Source of the DNA: Micromonospora cremea
GTDB lineage: Bacteria > Actinomycetota > Actinomycetes > Mycobacteriales > Micromonosporaceae
Assembly (NCBI RefSeq): GCF_900143515.1
Contig: NZ_FSQT01000002.1
Span: forward strand, 4,651,501-4,715,500
Length of the DNA stretch: 64,000 nt
Reading direction: 5' to 3'
Positions 9,301 to 17,901 of this stretch are shown one piece after another (position 1 is the first letter of the stretch; every line of letters begins with the position of its first letter). The notes under the pieces are model-generated. The model saw only the letters and a program-made list of their open reading frames with translations. It searched no databases and was not told the origin of the DNA. The translations under genes were made by a program, and so were the position numbers.

Positions 9301-10025
9301 GTTTGACTCAGCAGCCCCGGCGGTACGACGCCGACGACCGCGCCAGCGAGACCTGGCACGCCCCGGTGGTCCGGCCGGCCGTTCCGGCTGGCGGCGGGGC
9401 CCCGGTGCCGACCCGCACCGGGGACAACCTGGACCTGCGGGTGGCCGAGTTCGTCGACGCCGACGGGAACCACAGCGCGGCCGGCGGAGCCGAGGAGTCG
9501 GACACCGTCGAGGCCCGGCTCAGCCGGGACGGGAAGCAGATCGCCGACCTCTCCGGCGGGTGGGCGCCGGTGCCCACCACCGCGGAGTCGGCCCGCTACC
9601 GGCTCGACCTGAGCACGCAGCGGTCGTCGGACGAGTGGCGCTACGCCACCCGCACCGAGACGGCCTGGCAGTTCACCTCGGCCCGCCCGGACGGGGACAC
9701 GGCCCGGCCGTTGCCGCTGCTCCAGGTCGACTACCAGGTCCCGGCCGACCTGCGCGGCCAGGTGGCCGGCGGTCGGACGCACCGGCTGGGGTTGACCCTG
9801 CGCCAGCCGGCGGGTGTACCGGCGCCGACCGGCACCAGCCTGCGCGTCGAGGTGTCCTTCGACGGCGGGAAGAACTGGCGCAAGGTTCCGGTGCAGGGCT
9901 CCGGCACCCGGTTCACCGCCACCGTGCCGGCCGGTCGGGGCGCGGTGTCCCTGCGGGTGCACGGCAGCGACGGGGCCGGTAACACCGTCGACCAGAGCGT
10001 GGTCGACGCGTACGGGCTGCGCTGA
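6303..10025 (+). CDS. Large secreted subtilisin-like (S8) serine protease
   Basis: A 1240-aa protein with a Sec signal peptide (residues 1-26, cleavage after APASA). The catalytic triad is complete: Asp238 in AVLDTGVDATHPDL, His273 in HGHGTHVAATIAG, Ser445 in GTSMATPHVAGAAA; the oxyanion Asn is in VIAAGNEG. Residues 27-210 form a propeptide region. After residue 500 there are about 700 residues of beta-rich accessory domains, including a PA-like insertion (about 800-870). No sorting signal or C-terminal membrane segment is visible, so the enzyme is probably released. A 225-bp gap upstream leaves room for its own promoter. The adjacent convergent regulator (10072-11091) may control it. Confidence 0.92.
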   Translation: MHRPPRWLTAGAVGALVVGLAAPASADPPARPTGPNPGPTVPGTAPVHITLITGDQVDLVQAAPGRLAATVRPGPGRERITFHTVEADGGLRVLPSDVVPYLSAGVLDSNLFDVQELAADGYGDAAQGSLPLIVRYQEQAGGRVRPLAGVTDARPLESINGAALRVGKGDLGGLWTTLRGTPQARTAGAPARLGAGVARIWLDGKVRPALEHSVPQIGAPAAWAAGRDGNGVKVAVLDTGVDATHPDLAGRIAEAQDFSGSGSARDGHGHGTHVAATIAGSGAASAGVRKGVAPGAQLLVGKVLDDAGSGYDSSIIAGMEWAAHSGAKVVSMSLGGSATDGTDPMSQAVNDLTAETGALFVIAAGNEGTPRSVGSPGAAAAALTVGAVDRDDNLADFSSRGPRLGDNGLKPEITAPGVGIIAARAAGTTMGTPVGDAYTTASGTSMATPHVAGAAAILAQEHPDWTAGKLKDALVSTTKANPELTVFEQGGGRVDVARALGQRVYGSATADFGRVSTGGAAVERTVTYTNGTTAPQTLRLALELRNLDSGAAEPDGVTAGGGEVTVPAGGSVAVPLRADPAKLARGPHGGWLVATGADGVAVRTAVGLTLSGPVHTVTVKVLDMQGQPGLAPVLTLFGEQPESDFIGWVGGETQVQVEEGPYLVEALIEHGAPLDEQITLATDPELMVTGDVTVVLDPRKGTPVRIETPKPAEQRAAISFYEHRVFGNGRQVDHGVMTFSTIQQVNVTPTRQVRQGEFEFSSRWQLVAPMVDARISGVSGPLDINLMGHSPAPTGRQKLPLVWAGTGTPAELARVRGAAALLTTNPDASEDEQIAAAAAAGAKSVLIVRPADQSAWTVWTPQGDRLAVPAMAVAYDDGQRVIAAAREGRATLDLTLTVDSPYLYDVWQVSKGRVPERIEHIVTAKNTAEVSANYGDVGGSEWATEQRFGWRPWQDTSWNDDQRLVRTGTTRQEFVSAGDNWWQHRVLHRITWSWGRLLGGLTQQPRRYDADDRASETWHAPVVRPAVPAGGGAPVPTRTGDNLDLRVAEFVDADGNHSAAGGAEESDTVEARLSRDGKQIADLSGGWAPVPTTAESARYRLDLSTQRSSDEWRYATRTETAWQFTSARPDGDTARPLPLLQVDYQVPADLRGQVAGGRTHRLGLTLRQPAGVPAPTGTSLRVEVSFDGGKNWRKVPVQGSGTRFTATVPAGRGAVSLRVHGSDGAGNTVDQSVVDAYGLR

Positions 10026-10071
10026 CGCGCGTGGGGCGGGGCGCCCGTGGGCCGTCCCGCCCCGCTCCCGT

Positions 10072-11091
10072 TCAGATCCAGCCCCGCCGGGCGACCTGGA
10101 AGGCCAGTCCGGGCCGGGTGTCCACGCCGGCGGCGGCCATCAGGTCGGCGAGCCGGCGTTGCACGGTGCGCCGGCTCACCCCGAGCTGCGAGGCGATGGA
10201 CTTGTCCGGCACCCCGGCCACGAACAGCGACAGCAGCCGCGCCTCGTCGGCGTCCGGCCGGTAGCCGTCGCCGGGATGGTCGTCGGGGTCGGGCCTTCGG
10301 CCCTCGGTCGCCGGCACCGCCAGCGGGTCGTCCAGCCGCAGCCGGGTGGCCACCCGCCAGTGGCTCTCGAAGAGGGCGAGCAGCGCGTCGAGCAGTTGAC
10401 TGCGGCCGATCACGGCGGCGCTCGGCTCGCCGCCGTCGCGGTCGGGCACCAGCGGGCAGATGGCGGTGCGGGCGTCCACGATGGCCAGTCGGACCGGCAG
10501 CCGGTCCAGGACGCGGGCCTGCTCGCCGGCGGCGACCCCCTTGGCCAGGTCGGCCAGCGCGCCCGGCTCCAGCAGCAGGTCCCGCTCGTAGATGGCCCGG
10601 TAGCTCACCCCGCGGGCCAGCGCGTCGAACTCCTCGACGTTCTCCGGGCCGGCCATCGCCAGCGGGTTCGCCCGGCAGAACCAGAGCACCTCGGTACGCG
10701 CCGAGTTCTGCAGATCGCGGAGCCGATCCCGGAGCATCCGGGCCCCGGTGATCACCTCGACCAGGTGGTCACCGTGGTGGCGGCGCAGCCCGGACCGGTA
10801 CTCCTCGGCCAGTTGGGTGACCCGCCGTCGGGCCGCCTCGAGGTCCTCCTGCCGGCGCAGCAGCGCCGCGCCGAGGGCGACGTCCGGTGCGGTCGGGCGC
10901 AGCGGGGCGTCCGGGTCGGTGTCGGTGGGCAGCACCAGACCCTTGATCCGCAGGGTCTCGACCTGCGCGACGACCTGGGCGCGCGGGCGTTGCAGCCGGT
11001 CGACCAGCTCGTCGATCCGGGCGGTGGTGAGCTGGAGCAGGCAGCGGTAGAGCTCCTCTTCAGCCGAGGTCAGGCCGATCACGTCCAACAC
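10072..11091 (-). CDS. TrmB/LuxR-type helix-turn-helix transcriptional regulator
   Basis: A 339-aa protein. The N-terminus (GLTSAEEELYRCLLQLTTAR) is a TrmB-like winged helix; the middle is a PLD-like sensory region; the C-terminus (LLSLFVAGVPDKSIASQLGV, then SRRTVQRRLADLMAA) is a LuxR helix-turn-helix. Regulators of this architecture are frequent next to secreted subtilisins in actinomycetes, so control of the convergent protease gene is plausible. GTG start; it is divergent from recN with about 100 bp between. Confidence 0.82.
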   Translation of the reverse strand: MLDVIGLTSAEEELYRCLLQLTTARIDELVDRLQRPRAQVVAQVETLRIKGLVLPTDTDPDAPLRPTAPDVALGAALLRRQEDLEAARRRVTQLAEEYRSGLRRHHGDHLVEVITGARMLRDRLRDLQNSARTEVLWFCRANPLAMAGPENVEEFDALARGVSYRAIYERDLLLEPGALADLAKGVAAGEQARVLDRLPVRLAIVDARTAICPLVPDRDGGEPSAAVIGRSQLLDALLALFESHWRVATRLRLDDPLAVPATEGRRPDPDDHPGDGYRPDADEARLLSLFVAGVPDKSIASQLGVSRRTVQRRLADLMAAAGVDTRPGLAFQVARRGWI

Positions 11092-11192
11092 GGGGCAGAA
11101 CTGTACGTCGGCCCGATGTCGCCCGTACCGCGACCTGCCCGCGGGTCCGTCGGCTGGTCAAGTGTCGGGCCTCGCGTCTACTGTCGGGTGCT

Positions 11193-12950
11193 GTGCTGGA
11201 AGAGCTGCGCATCACCGGACTGGGCGTCATCGAGGACACCACGCTGCCGTTGACCGGCGGGATGAACGTCATCACCGGCGAGACCGGTGCGGGCAAGACG
11301 ATGGTGGTCACCGGCCTCGGCCTGCTCTTCGGCGGCCGGGCCGACGCCGGGCGGGTGCGTGCCCAGCCCGGGCGGGCCGTGGTGGAGGGGCGGCTGCGTC
11401 TGCAAGGTCGCGTCGCCGACGCGGTGTACGCCCGGATCACCGATGCCGGCGGCGAGCCCGACGAGGACGGCTCCCTGCTGCTGAGCCGCACGGTGACGGT
11501 GGAGGGCCGGTCCCGCGCGCACCTCGGTGGCCGCAGCATGCCGGTGTCGATGCTCGGTGAGGTGGGTGAGCAGGCGGTGGCCGTGCACGGCCAGTCCGAC
11601 CAGCTGCGGCTGCTGCGCCCGGTCGAGCAGCGGGCCGCACTGGACCGGTTCGCCGGCCCGGCGCACGAGAAGCTGCTCGACGCGCTGCGTGAGGCGTACA
11701 CCGGTTGGCGGCGGATCGTCGACGACCTGGCCGACCGGCGACGCAACGCCCGCGAGCGCAACCAGGAGGCCGACCTGCTGCGGCTCGGCCTCGACGAGAT
11801 CACCCGGGTCGATCCGCAGCCCGGTGAGGATGACGAGCTCAAGATCGAGGCGCAGCGGCTGGAGCACGCTGAGGGGCTGCGTACGGCCGCGCAGCTGGCC
11901 CAGCAGTGCCTGGCGGGCGGCGCGGAGGCGGCCGACGAGACACCGGACGCGACGACGCTGCTGGGCACCTCCCGGCGCACCCTGGAGGCGCAGTCCGGCA
12001 CCGATCCGGCGTTGGGTGAGCTGGCGGCCCGGCTGGAGGAGGCGGCCACGCTGGTCACCGACGTTTCCGCCGAGCTGTCGGCGTACCTGGCGACGCTCGA
12101 CGCCGACCCGGCCCGGTTGCAGCACGTCTACGAGCGTCGGGCCGCGTTGCGCGCGTTGACCCGCAAGTACGCCGACGACGTCGACGGGGTGATCGCGTGG
12201 GCCGAGCGGGCCCGCACCCGACTGTCCGACCTGGACACCTCCGACGATCTGCTCGACGAGTTGGAGCGCGAGGGTCAGCGGCTGGCCGGTGAGGTGGCCG
12301 ATCTGGCCGGTCGTGTGTCGGCCTCCCGACAGGAGGCGGCTGTCCGTTTCGCCGACCAGGTCACCGTCGAGCTGGCCGGGCTGGCGATGCCGCACGCCCG
12401 GATCGAGGTGGCGGTGCTGCCCCGCCCGGCCGGGCGGTCCGAGCCGGCGCTGTCGGTCAACGGCGTCGAGGTGGGCATCGCCCCGGACGGCGGCGACGAG
12501 GTGGAGTTGCGGTTGCTGGCCCACCCGGGCGCGCCGTCGCTGCCGTTGCAGCGCGGCGCCTCCGGCGGTGAGCTGTCCCGGGTGATGCTCGCCATCGAGG
12601 TGGTCTTCGCCGGTTCGGGTGGCCCGCCCACGCTGGTCTTCGACGAGGTCGACGCGGGGGTCGGCGGTCAGGCGGCGGTGGAGATCGGTCGGCGGCTGGC
12701 CCGGCTGGCCCGCAGCCACCAGGTGCTGGTCGTCACCCACCTGCCGCAGGTGGCGGCGTTCGCCGACCGGCACCTGGTGGTGGCGAAGGACACGGGCGGC
12801 GCGGTGACCACCAGCGGGGTGCGTGTGGTGGAGGACACCGAGCGGGCCCGGGAGCTGGCTCGGATGCTCGCTGGTTTGCCCGATTCGGATCTGGGTATCG
12901 CCCACGCCGAGGAGCTCCTGGCTGTGGCGGCCAAGGAAAGGCGGCCGTGA
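11193..12950 (+). CDS. recN: DNA repair protein RecN
   Basis: A 585-aa SMC-like ATPase for double-strand-break repair. Walker A is GETGAGKT (about residues 29-36), the long coiled-coil arms follow, the ABC signature is LQRGASGGELSRVML and Walker B is TLVFDEVDAGVGG. GTG start directly on the conserved MLEELRITGLGVIEDT. Same order as Rv1694-Rv1696 (tlyA, nadK, recN). Confidence 0.95.
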   Translation: MLEELRITGLGVIEDTTLPLTGGMNVITGETGAGKTMVVTGLGLLFGGRADAGRVRAQPGRAVVEGRLRLQGRVADAVYARITDAGGEPDEDGSLLLSRTVTVEGRSRAHLGGRSMPVSMLGEVGEQAVAVHGQSDQLRLLRPVEQRAALDRFAGPAHEKLLDALREAYTGWRRIVDDLADRRRNARERNQEADLLRLGLDEITRVDPQPGEDDELKIEAQRLEHAEGLRTAAQLAQQCLAGGAEAADETPDATTLLGTSRRTLEAQSGTDPALGELAARLEEAATLVTDVSAELSAYLATLDADPARLQHVYERRAALRALTRKYADDVDGVIAWAERARTRLSDLDTSDDLLDELEREGQRLAGEVADLAGRVSASRQEAAVRFADQVTVELAGLAMPHARIEVAVLPRPAGRSEPALSVNGVEVGIAPDGGDEVELRLLAHPGAPSLPLQRGASGGELSRVMLAIEVVFAGSGGPPTLVFDEVDAGVGGQAAVEIGRRLARLARSHQVLVVTHLPQVAAFADRHLVVAKDTGGAVTTSGVRVVEDTERARELARMLAGLPDSDLGIAHAEELLAVAAKERRP

Positions 12951-13069
12951 CGCCGCGTATTGTGAGCGCAAGCACACCGGCTTGCGCCGACGTGTGCTTC
13001 CCTGGGTAGGCGGCCCTGCTCAGGCATGTCGCGACAGATAAGCCTGCCCCACATGCCAGGATGGTCACG

Positions 13070-14248
13070 ATGCGTCTACCCACGTTGCGCCGGAACCGGA
13101 TCGCGGAGCCGGGCACAGTCCTCGGCACCGCGCGCCTTGATCGCCGGACGAAACGCCTGGTCGGTCGGCTGCGCCCCGGTGACATCGCGGTGATCGACCA
13201 CGTCGACCTGGACCGGGTGGCGGCCGATTCGTTGGTCGCCGTCGGGGTCGCGGCGGTGCTCAACGCCAAGCCCTCGGTGTCCGGCCGCTACCCGAACCTG
13301 GGCCCGGAGGTGCTGATCGCCGCCGGCATCCCGCTCCTGGACGACCTGGGGGAGGGCGTCTTCGAGCGGATCCGCGAGGGCGACCAGGTGCGCATCGAGG
13401 GCAACACGGTCTTCGCCGGCGATGAGCCGGTGGCGCTCGGCAGCCTGCAGGACGCCGAGTCGGTCGCCAAGGCGATGGCCGACGCCCGCGAGGGGCTCTC
13501 GGTGCAGTTGGAGGCGTTCGCCGCCAACACCATGGACTACCTGCGCCAGGAGCGCGACCTGCTGCTCGACGGCGTGGGCGTGCCGGACATCGAGACCCAG
13601 ATGCAGGGTCGGCACTGCCTGATCGTGGTGCGCGGCTACGACTACAAGGCCGACCTGGACGTGCTGCGCCCGTACATCCGGGAGTTCAAGCCGGTGTTGA
13701 TCGGCGTCGACGGCGGCGCCGACGCGCTGGTCGAGGCCGGGTACACCCCCGACATGATCATCGGGGACATGGATTCGGTCACCGACGACGTGCTGCGCTG
13801 CGGCGCCGAGGTGATCGTGCACGCCTACCCGGACGGGCGGGCGCCCGGCCTGCCCCGGGTCAACGGCCTCGGCGTCCCGGCGGTGACCTTCCCGGCGGCG
13901 GCGACCAGCGAGGACCTGGCCATGCTGCTGGCCGACGAGAAGGGCGCCTCGCTGCTGGTCGCGGTCGGCACCCACGCCACGCTGGTCGAGTTCCTGGACA
14001 AGGGCCGCGGCGGGATGGCCTCGACGTTCCTGACCCGGCTGAAGGTCGGCGGCAAGCTGGTCGACGCCAAGGGCGTGAGCCGGCTCTACCGGCAGAGCAT
14101 CTCCGGTTCGTCGCTGCTGCTGCTGGTGCTCTCGGCGGTCGCGGCGATGGCCTCCGCGGTGGCCGTTTCCACTGTCGGGAAGGCGTACCTGGGCGTGGCC
14201 GCCGAGTGGTGGGACAATCTGGTGTTCCAGCTGTACCGGCTCTTCTAG
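13070..14248 (+). CDS. steA: SteA-like cytokinetic-ring / septation protein
   Basis: A 392-aa protein with a cytoplasmic domain resembling the thiamin-pyrophosphokinase fold (IGVDGGADALVEAGYTPDMI, then IGDMDSVTDD). A C-terminal pair of membrane segments (SGSSLLLLVLSAVAAMASAV and the final YLGVAAEWWDNLVFQLYRLF) follows. It matches the Corynebacterium SteA / Rv1697 family, whose SteA-SteB pair localises at the septum and influences cell-wall permeability. The ATG at 13070 is favoured over 13061 because of the AGGATGG site 7 bp upstream. The next gene is the partner steB. Confidence 0.88.
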   Translation: MRLPTLRRNRIAEPGTVLGTARLDRRTKRLVGRLRPGDIAVIDHVDLDRVAADSLVAVGVAAVLNAKPSVSGRYPNLGPEVLIAAGIPLLDDLGEGVFERIREGDQVRIEGNTVFAGDEPVALGSLQDAESVAKAMADAREGLSVQLEAFAANTMDYLRQERDLLLDGVGVPDIETQMQGRHCLIVVRGYDYKADLDVLRPYIREFKPVLIGVDGGADALVEAGYTPDMIIGDMDSVTDDVLRCGAEVIVHAYPDGRAPGLPRVNGLGVPAVTFPAAATSEDLAMLLADEKGASLLVAVGTHATLVEFLDKGRGGMASTFLTRLKVGGKLVDAKGVSRLYRQSISGSSLLLLVLSAVAAMASAVAVSTVGKAYLGVAAEWWDNLVFQLYRLF

Positions 14249-14275
14249 TTCCCGACCGATCAAGAGGCTGCAAGC

Positions 14276-15217
14276 GTGATCAACTTCCGCTACCACGTGG
14301 TGTCCCTCACCGCGGTCTTCCTGGCTCTGGCGATCGGCCTGGTGGTCGGCACGGCCGCCCTCAACGGCCCCGTCGCCGACTCGCTCAAGGAGCAGGTCAC
14401 CGGGCTGCGCAAGGACAACCAGCAGTGGCGTCAGACGGTCAGCAACATGGAGAAGCAGCTCGGGCTGGAGGAGGAGTTCGCCGAGGAGATGTCCCAGGTC
14501 GTCCTGCCGGGCACCCTCACCGGGCGCCGGGTCGTGGTGCTCAGCCTGCCCAACGGGCGCGACCACACCGAGGGCGTGCTCAAGAAGCTCCAGCTCGGCG
14601 GCGCCACCATCACCGGCCGCGTCGACCTGCAGGACAAGTTCGTCAACCCGGACAACAACTCCAACCTGCTGGAGCTGGCCGTCACCGCCGCGCGGCCGAC
14701 CGCGCAGACCACCGGCCTGCCGGGCAACGGGCACGGCGTGGAGACCTCCAGCGCCCTGCTGGCCAGCGTCCTGCTGGACCGCGCCCAAGGCACCGCGCCG
14801 GTCAGCGACGCCGACCGGCGGGCGGTGCTCGCCGCGTACAACAACGCCGGCTACCTGACCACCGACGACAACAAGGTCACCGGGCCGGCGGAGGCCGTCG
14901 TGGTGGTCAGCGGCCAGCCGTACGTCGACAAGGACTCCGAGAAGCGGGACGAGTCGGTCGTCAAGATCGCCGAGCAGTTCGACCGGACCGGGTCGATCGT
15001 GGTGGGCGGCAACGGTTCCGCCGGCGGCAACGTGGTGGCCGTGGTCCGTGGCGACCCGGTGCTGTCCCAGACCATCTCCACGGTCGACAACGCCAACACC
15101 GTGCAGGGCCAGCTGGTCACCAGCCTCGCCCTGGTGCAGCAGCTCACCGAAAAGAAGGCCGGCCAGTACGGCGTCGGCGACAACGCCGCCTCGCTGCTGC
15201 CTAGACTGCCCCAGTGA
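14276..15217 (+). CDS. steB: SteB / MctB family envelope protein
   Basis: A 313-aa protein with a single N-terminal membrane segment (YHVVSLTAVFLALAIGLVVG), a coiled coil (LRKDNQQWRQTVSNMEKQLGL) and an extracytoplasmic alpha/beta domain. The family is annotated as MctB (Rv1698, linked to copper export in M. tuberculosis) and as SteB in corynebacteria, where it interacts with SteA. GTG start 27 bp after steA. The copper role is not supported or excluded by this sequence. Confidence 0.88.
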   Translation: MINFRYHVVSLTAVFLALAIGLVVGTAALNGPVADSLKEQVTGLRKDNQQWRQTVSNMEKQLGLEEEFAEEMSQVVLPGTLTGRRVVVLSLPNGRDHTEGVLKKLQLGGATITGRVDLQDKFVNPDNNSNLLELAVTAARPTAQTTGLPGNGHGVETSSALLASVLLDRAQGTAPVSDADRRAVLAAYNNAGYLTTDDNKVTGPAEAVVVVSGQPYVDKDSEKRDESVVKIAEQFDRTGSIVVGGNGSAGGNVVAVVRGDPVLSQTISTVDNANTVQGQLVTSLALVQQLTEKKAGQYGVGDNAASLLPRLPQ

Positions 15218-15332
15218 GCGAACGACGTACCCCCGTGTCCGAAACCGACGAGGCGGCGCGTGAGCGTGCGCAGCGAGCGAACCTCAGCAGGGCGGCGTCG
15301 CACGCCGCTGCCGAGCGAAGCGAGGCACCGGC

Positions 15333-16199
15333 GTGAGGGCGCTCGGCCGGCTGCTGATCGCCGGAGCCGGCGCCGCCGCCGCCCGGTACGCGCTGCGTGA
15401 GGTGCGCACCGCCCCGGTCGGGCCCGCGCTGCAGCGCACCAACTTCCGCGGCCGGCCGGTGACCCTGGCCGCCGGGCCGGCGCTCGCCGCCGGCACGGCC
15501 GCCGTCGGCGCGTTCGGCGCCACCAGCGCCGCCTCCGGCGCAGCCGCCCTGGTCGCCGGTCTCGGCGCGGGCGGCGTCGGGCTGTACGACGACGTGGTCG
15601 GCGCCCGCCCGGAGCAGAAGGCCGCGAAGGGCTTCACCGGGCACCTCGCCGCGCTGCGCGAGGGGCGGATCACCGCCGGGCTGGTCAAGGTCCTCGGGGT
15701 GGGCGCCGCCGGGCTGGGCGCTGCCGCGCTGCTCGCCGCCGACCCCCGGGTCGCCGCTCACCCGCGCCGCCAGCGCCACGGCGCGTTCGGCCGGGGCATC
15801 GACGTGCTGCTCGGCGCCGGGGTGATCGCCGGCACCGCCAACCTGCTCAACCTGCTCGACCTGCGGCCCGGGCGGGCCATCAAGTCGGGGTTGCTGCTCG
15901 GCGCGCCACTGATCGGCGGCCCGCACGGCGGGATCGCCGCGGGCGCGGCCGGCGCGGCCGCCGGTCTGCTCCGCGACGACCTGGCCGAGGAGGTGATGCT
16001 CGGCGACAGCGGCGCGAACGCCCTCGGCGCGGTGCTCGGCGTCGCGCTCGCCGCCCGGACCGGCCCGCTCGGTCGGGCCGGGCTGCTCGCCGTTCTCGCC
16101 GGCCTCACCGCCGCCAGCGAGAAGGTCAGCTTCACGTCGGTGATCCAGCGAACCCCGGGGCTGCGGGAGCTTGACGCACTGGGCCGGCGCGCCGACTGA
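15333..16199 (+). CDS. MraY-like membrane glycosyl-phosphotransferase
   Basis: A 288-aa, multi-spanning, Ala/Gly-rich protein. It keeps the MraY/WecA-type signature region: GLYDDVVGARPEQKAAKGFTGHL (Asp-Asp then Lys-Gly-His) and LAEEVMLGDSGANALG (the GDSG motif). It is shorter than MraY (about 360 aa), so it is a divergent family member; its lipid carrier and sugar are unknown. The setting between steB and murJ points to cell-wall precursor metabolism. GTG start after a 115-bp gap that contains a 'gcagcgagcg' repeat. Confidence 0.72.
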   Translation: MRALGRLLIAGAGAAAARYALREVRTAPVGPALQRTNFRGRPVTLAAGPALAAGTAAVGAFGATSAASGAAALVAGLGAGGVGLYDDVVGARPEQKAAKGFTGHLAALREGRITAGLVKVLGVGAAGLGAAALLAADPRVAAHPRRQRHGAFGRGIDVLLGAGVIAGTANLLNLLDLRPGRAIKSGLLLGAPLIGGPHGGIAAGAAGAAAGLLRDDLAEEVMLGDSGANALGAVLGVALAARTGPLGRAGLLAVLAGLTAASEKVSFTSVIQRTPGLRELDALGRRAD

Positions 16200-16200
16200 C

Positions 16201-17901
16201 GTGACCAGACCGGCACCCCTCGCCGGCGCCGGCCGGCTGGCCGGGGCAGCCGCGCTCATCGCCGTCCTCACCGTGCTCAGCCGGCTCGCCGGCTTCGGCC
16301 GTACCGCCGTGTTCACCTGGGTGGTGCAGCAGAGCGACCTCGGCGGCATGTACGTCATCGCGAACACGGTTCCGAACATCGTCTTCGAGATCGTCGCCGG
16401 CGGGGCGCTGGCCAGCCTCGTCGTACCGCTGCTGGCCGGCGCGATCGCGGCGGGGGACCGGCGGGCGGTGGCGGCCACCACCGGGGCCCTGCTCACCTGG
16501 ACGGTGAGCCTGCTGGTTCCCCTCGCCGTGCTCGTCGCGCTGTTCGCCGATCCGATCATGTCGCTGATCAGCGAGGGCCGCTCCGCGCCGGAACTCGCCG
16601 CCGGGGCCCGGATGCTGCGCGTGTTCGCTCCCCAGTTGCCGCTCTACGGGATCGGCATCGTGCTCACCGGCGTGCTTCAGGCGCACCGCCGCTTCGCCTG
16701 GCCGGTGATCGCCCCGCTGCTGTCCAGCCTCACCGTGGTCGTCGTCTACCTGGCCTTCGGCGCCGCTCAGGGGCGTGGTGCGAGCGTGGCCCAGGTCAGC
16801 CGCAGCGGCGAGTTGGTCCTGTCCGCCGGCACCACCCTGGGCGTCGTCGTGCTGTCCCTCTCGCTGCTGATCCCGCTGCGCCGGCTCCGGCTACGGCCGC
16901 GACCGGGGTACGCCTTCCCGGCCGACGCACGCGCGCGGATCGGCGGACTCGCGACGGCCGGTGCGGTGACGGTGGCCGCTCAGCAGGTCGCGCTGCTGGT
17001 GATTCTCAATCGGGTCTCCGGCGGCCCCACCGGCTCCCCGCAGGTGTTCAACCTGGCCCAGGCGATCTTCCTGTTGCCGTGGGCGGTCCTCGCGGTACCG
17101 CTGGCGGTGGCGTCTTATCCCACACTCGCGGCCGCCTCAGCTGCCGGTGACGAGGATGGCTACCGACGCACCCTCTCCTCGTCGGTGCGCGGCGTGCTGC
17201 TCTTCAGCTGCCTGGGCGTCGCGGTGCTGGTCGCGACGGCCCAGCCGATCGCCGCCCTCTTCTACCCGGAGAACCCGGCGTCCACCGCGGCGGCCATCAC
17301 CGGCTTCGCGCCCGGGCTGCTCGGGTACGGGCTGTTCGCGGTCCTGTCCCGCGCTTTGTACGCCCGGGGCGACACCCGGGCGGCGACCGTGGCGATCACG
17401 CTGGGCTGGTTGGTGGTTCCGGCCGTGGCGCTGCCGTTGGCGGGCCTGCTCCCCACCGCCGACCGGGTGCTCGCGGCCACCGTCGCGAACTCGGTGGGCA
17501 TGTCGGTGCTCGGGGCGCTGCTGCTCGCGGCGGTGTGGCGCGGCGCCGGCCGCGCGGCGTTGGCCGGCGCGGCCCGGGCTGGCGCGGCCGGCGGGCTCGC
17601 CGGAGTGCTCGCCGCGCTCGCCGGGCTCGGCCTCACCCGGTGGTTCGACACGCCGGGCGGCGGCACCCCGACGATCGCGACGGCACTCGGTCAGGGCATG
17701 CTGTCCGGGATTCTGGTTGGGGTCGTGTTCCTCGCCGTGCTCTGGTTCGTCGACCGGCGGGACGTACGGCCACTGCTCGCCGGGGTGCTGCGGCGCCTGG
17801 GCCGGGCGGGCCGGCGGGGGTCGCGGGACCGGGCCGGTACGCCGACGCCGGGCGCGGTTCCCCCGGAGCAGGACGACGGGAAGGAGACGGTGGTCCGGTG
17901 A
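16201..17901 (+). CDS. murJ: MurJ/MviN-family lipid II flippase-like protein
   Basis: A 566-aa integral membrane protein with about 14 hydrophobic segments. The start GTG (VTRPAPLAGAGRLAGAAALI) lies one base after the preceding stop. The conserved N-terminal pattern (VLSRLAGFGRTAVFTWVVQ, then IANTVPNIVFEIVAGGALAS) is that of MurJ in the MOP exporter superfamily. The family moves lipid II to the outer face of the membrane. The essential actinobacterial MurJ usually lies near the origin, so this may be a second, envelope-cluster paralogue. It ends overlapping the GT4 gene by 4 bp. Confidence 0.82.
   Translation: MTRPAPLAGAGRLAGAAALIAVLTVLSRLAGFGRTAVFTWVVQQSDLGGMYVIANTVPNIVFEIVAGGALASLVVPLLAGAIAAGDRRAVAATTGALLTWTVSLLVPLAVLVALFADPIMSLISEGRSAPELAAGARMLRVFAPQLPLYGIGIVLTGVLQAHRRFAWPVIAPLLSSLTVVVVYLAFGAAQGRGASVAQVSRSGELVLSAGTTLGVVVLSLSLLIPLRRLRLRPRPGYAFPADARARIGGLATAGAVTVAAQQVALLVILNRVSGGPTGSPQVFNLAQAIFLLPWAVLAVPLAVASYPTLAAASAAGDEDGYRRTLSSSVRGVLLFSCLGVAVLVATAQPIAALFYPENPASTAAAITGFAPGLLGYGLFAVLSRALYARGDTRAATVAITLGWLVVPAVALPLAGLLPTADRVLAATVANSVGMSVLGALLLAAVWRGAGRAALAGAARAGAAGGLAGVLAALAGLGLTRWFDTPGGGTPTIATALGQGMLSGILVGVVFLAVLWFVDRRDVRPLLAGVLRRLGRAGRRGSRDRAGTPTPGAVPPEQDDGKETVVR

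Noticed and set aside
6216..9962. 1248-codon open frame antisense to the subtilisin
   Set aside because: GC-rich third positions create long antisense frames. The product is His/Arg/Gly-rich without domains, while the plus strand has a signal peptide and full catalytic triad.
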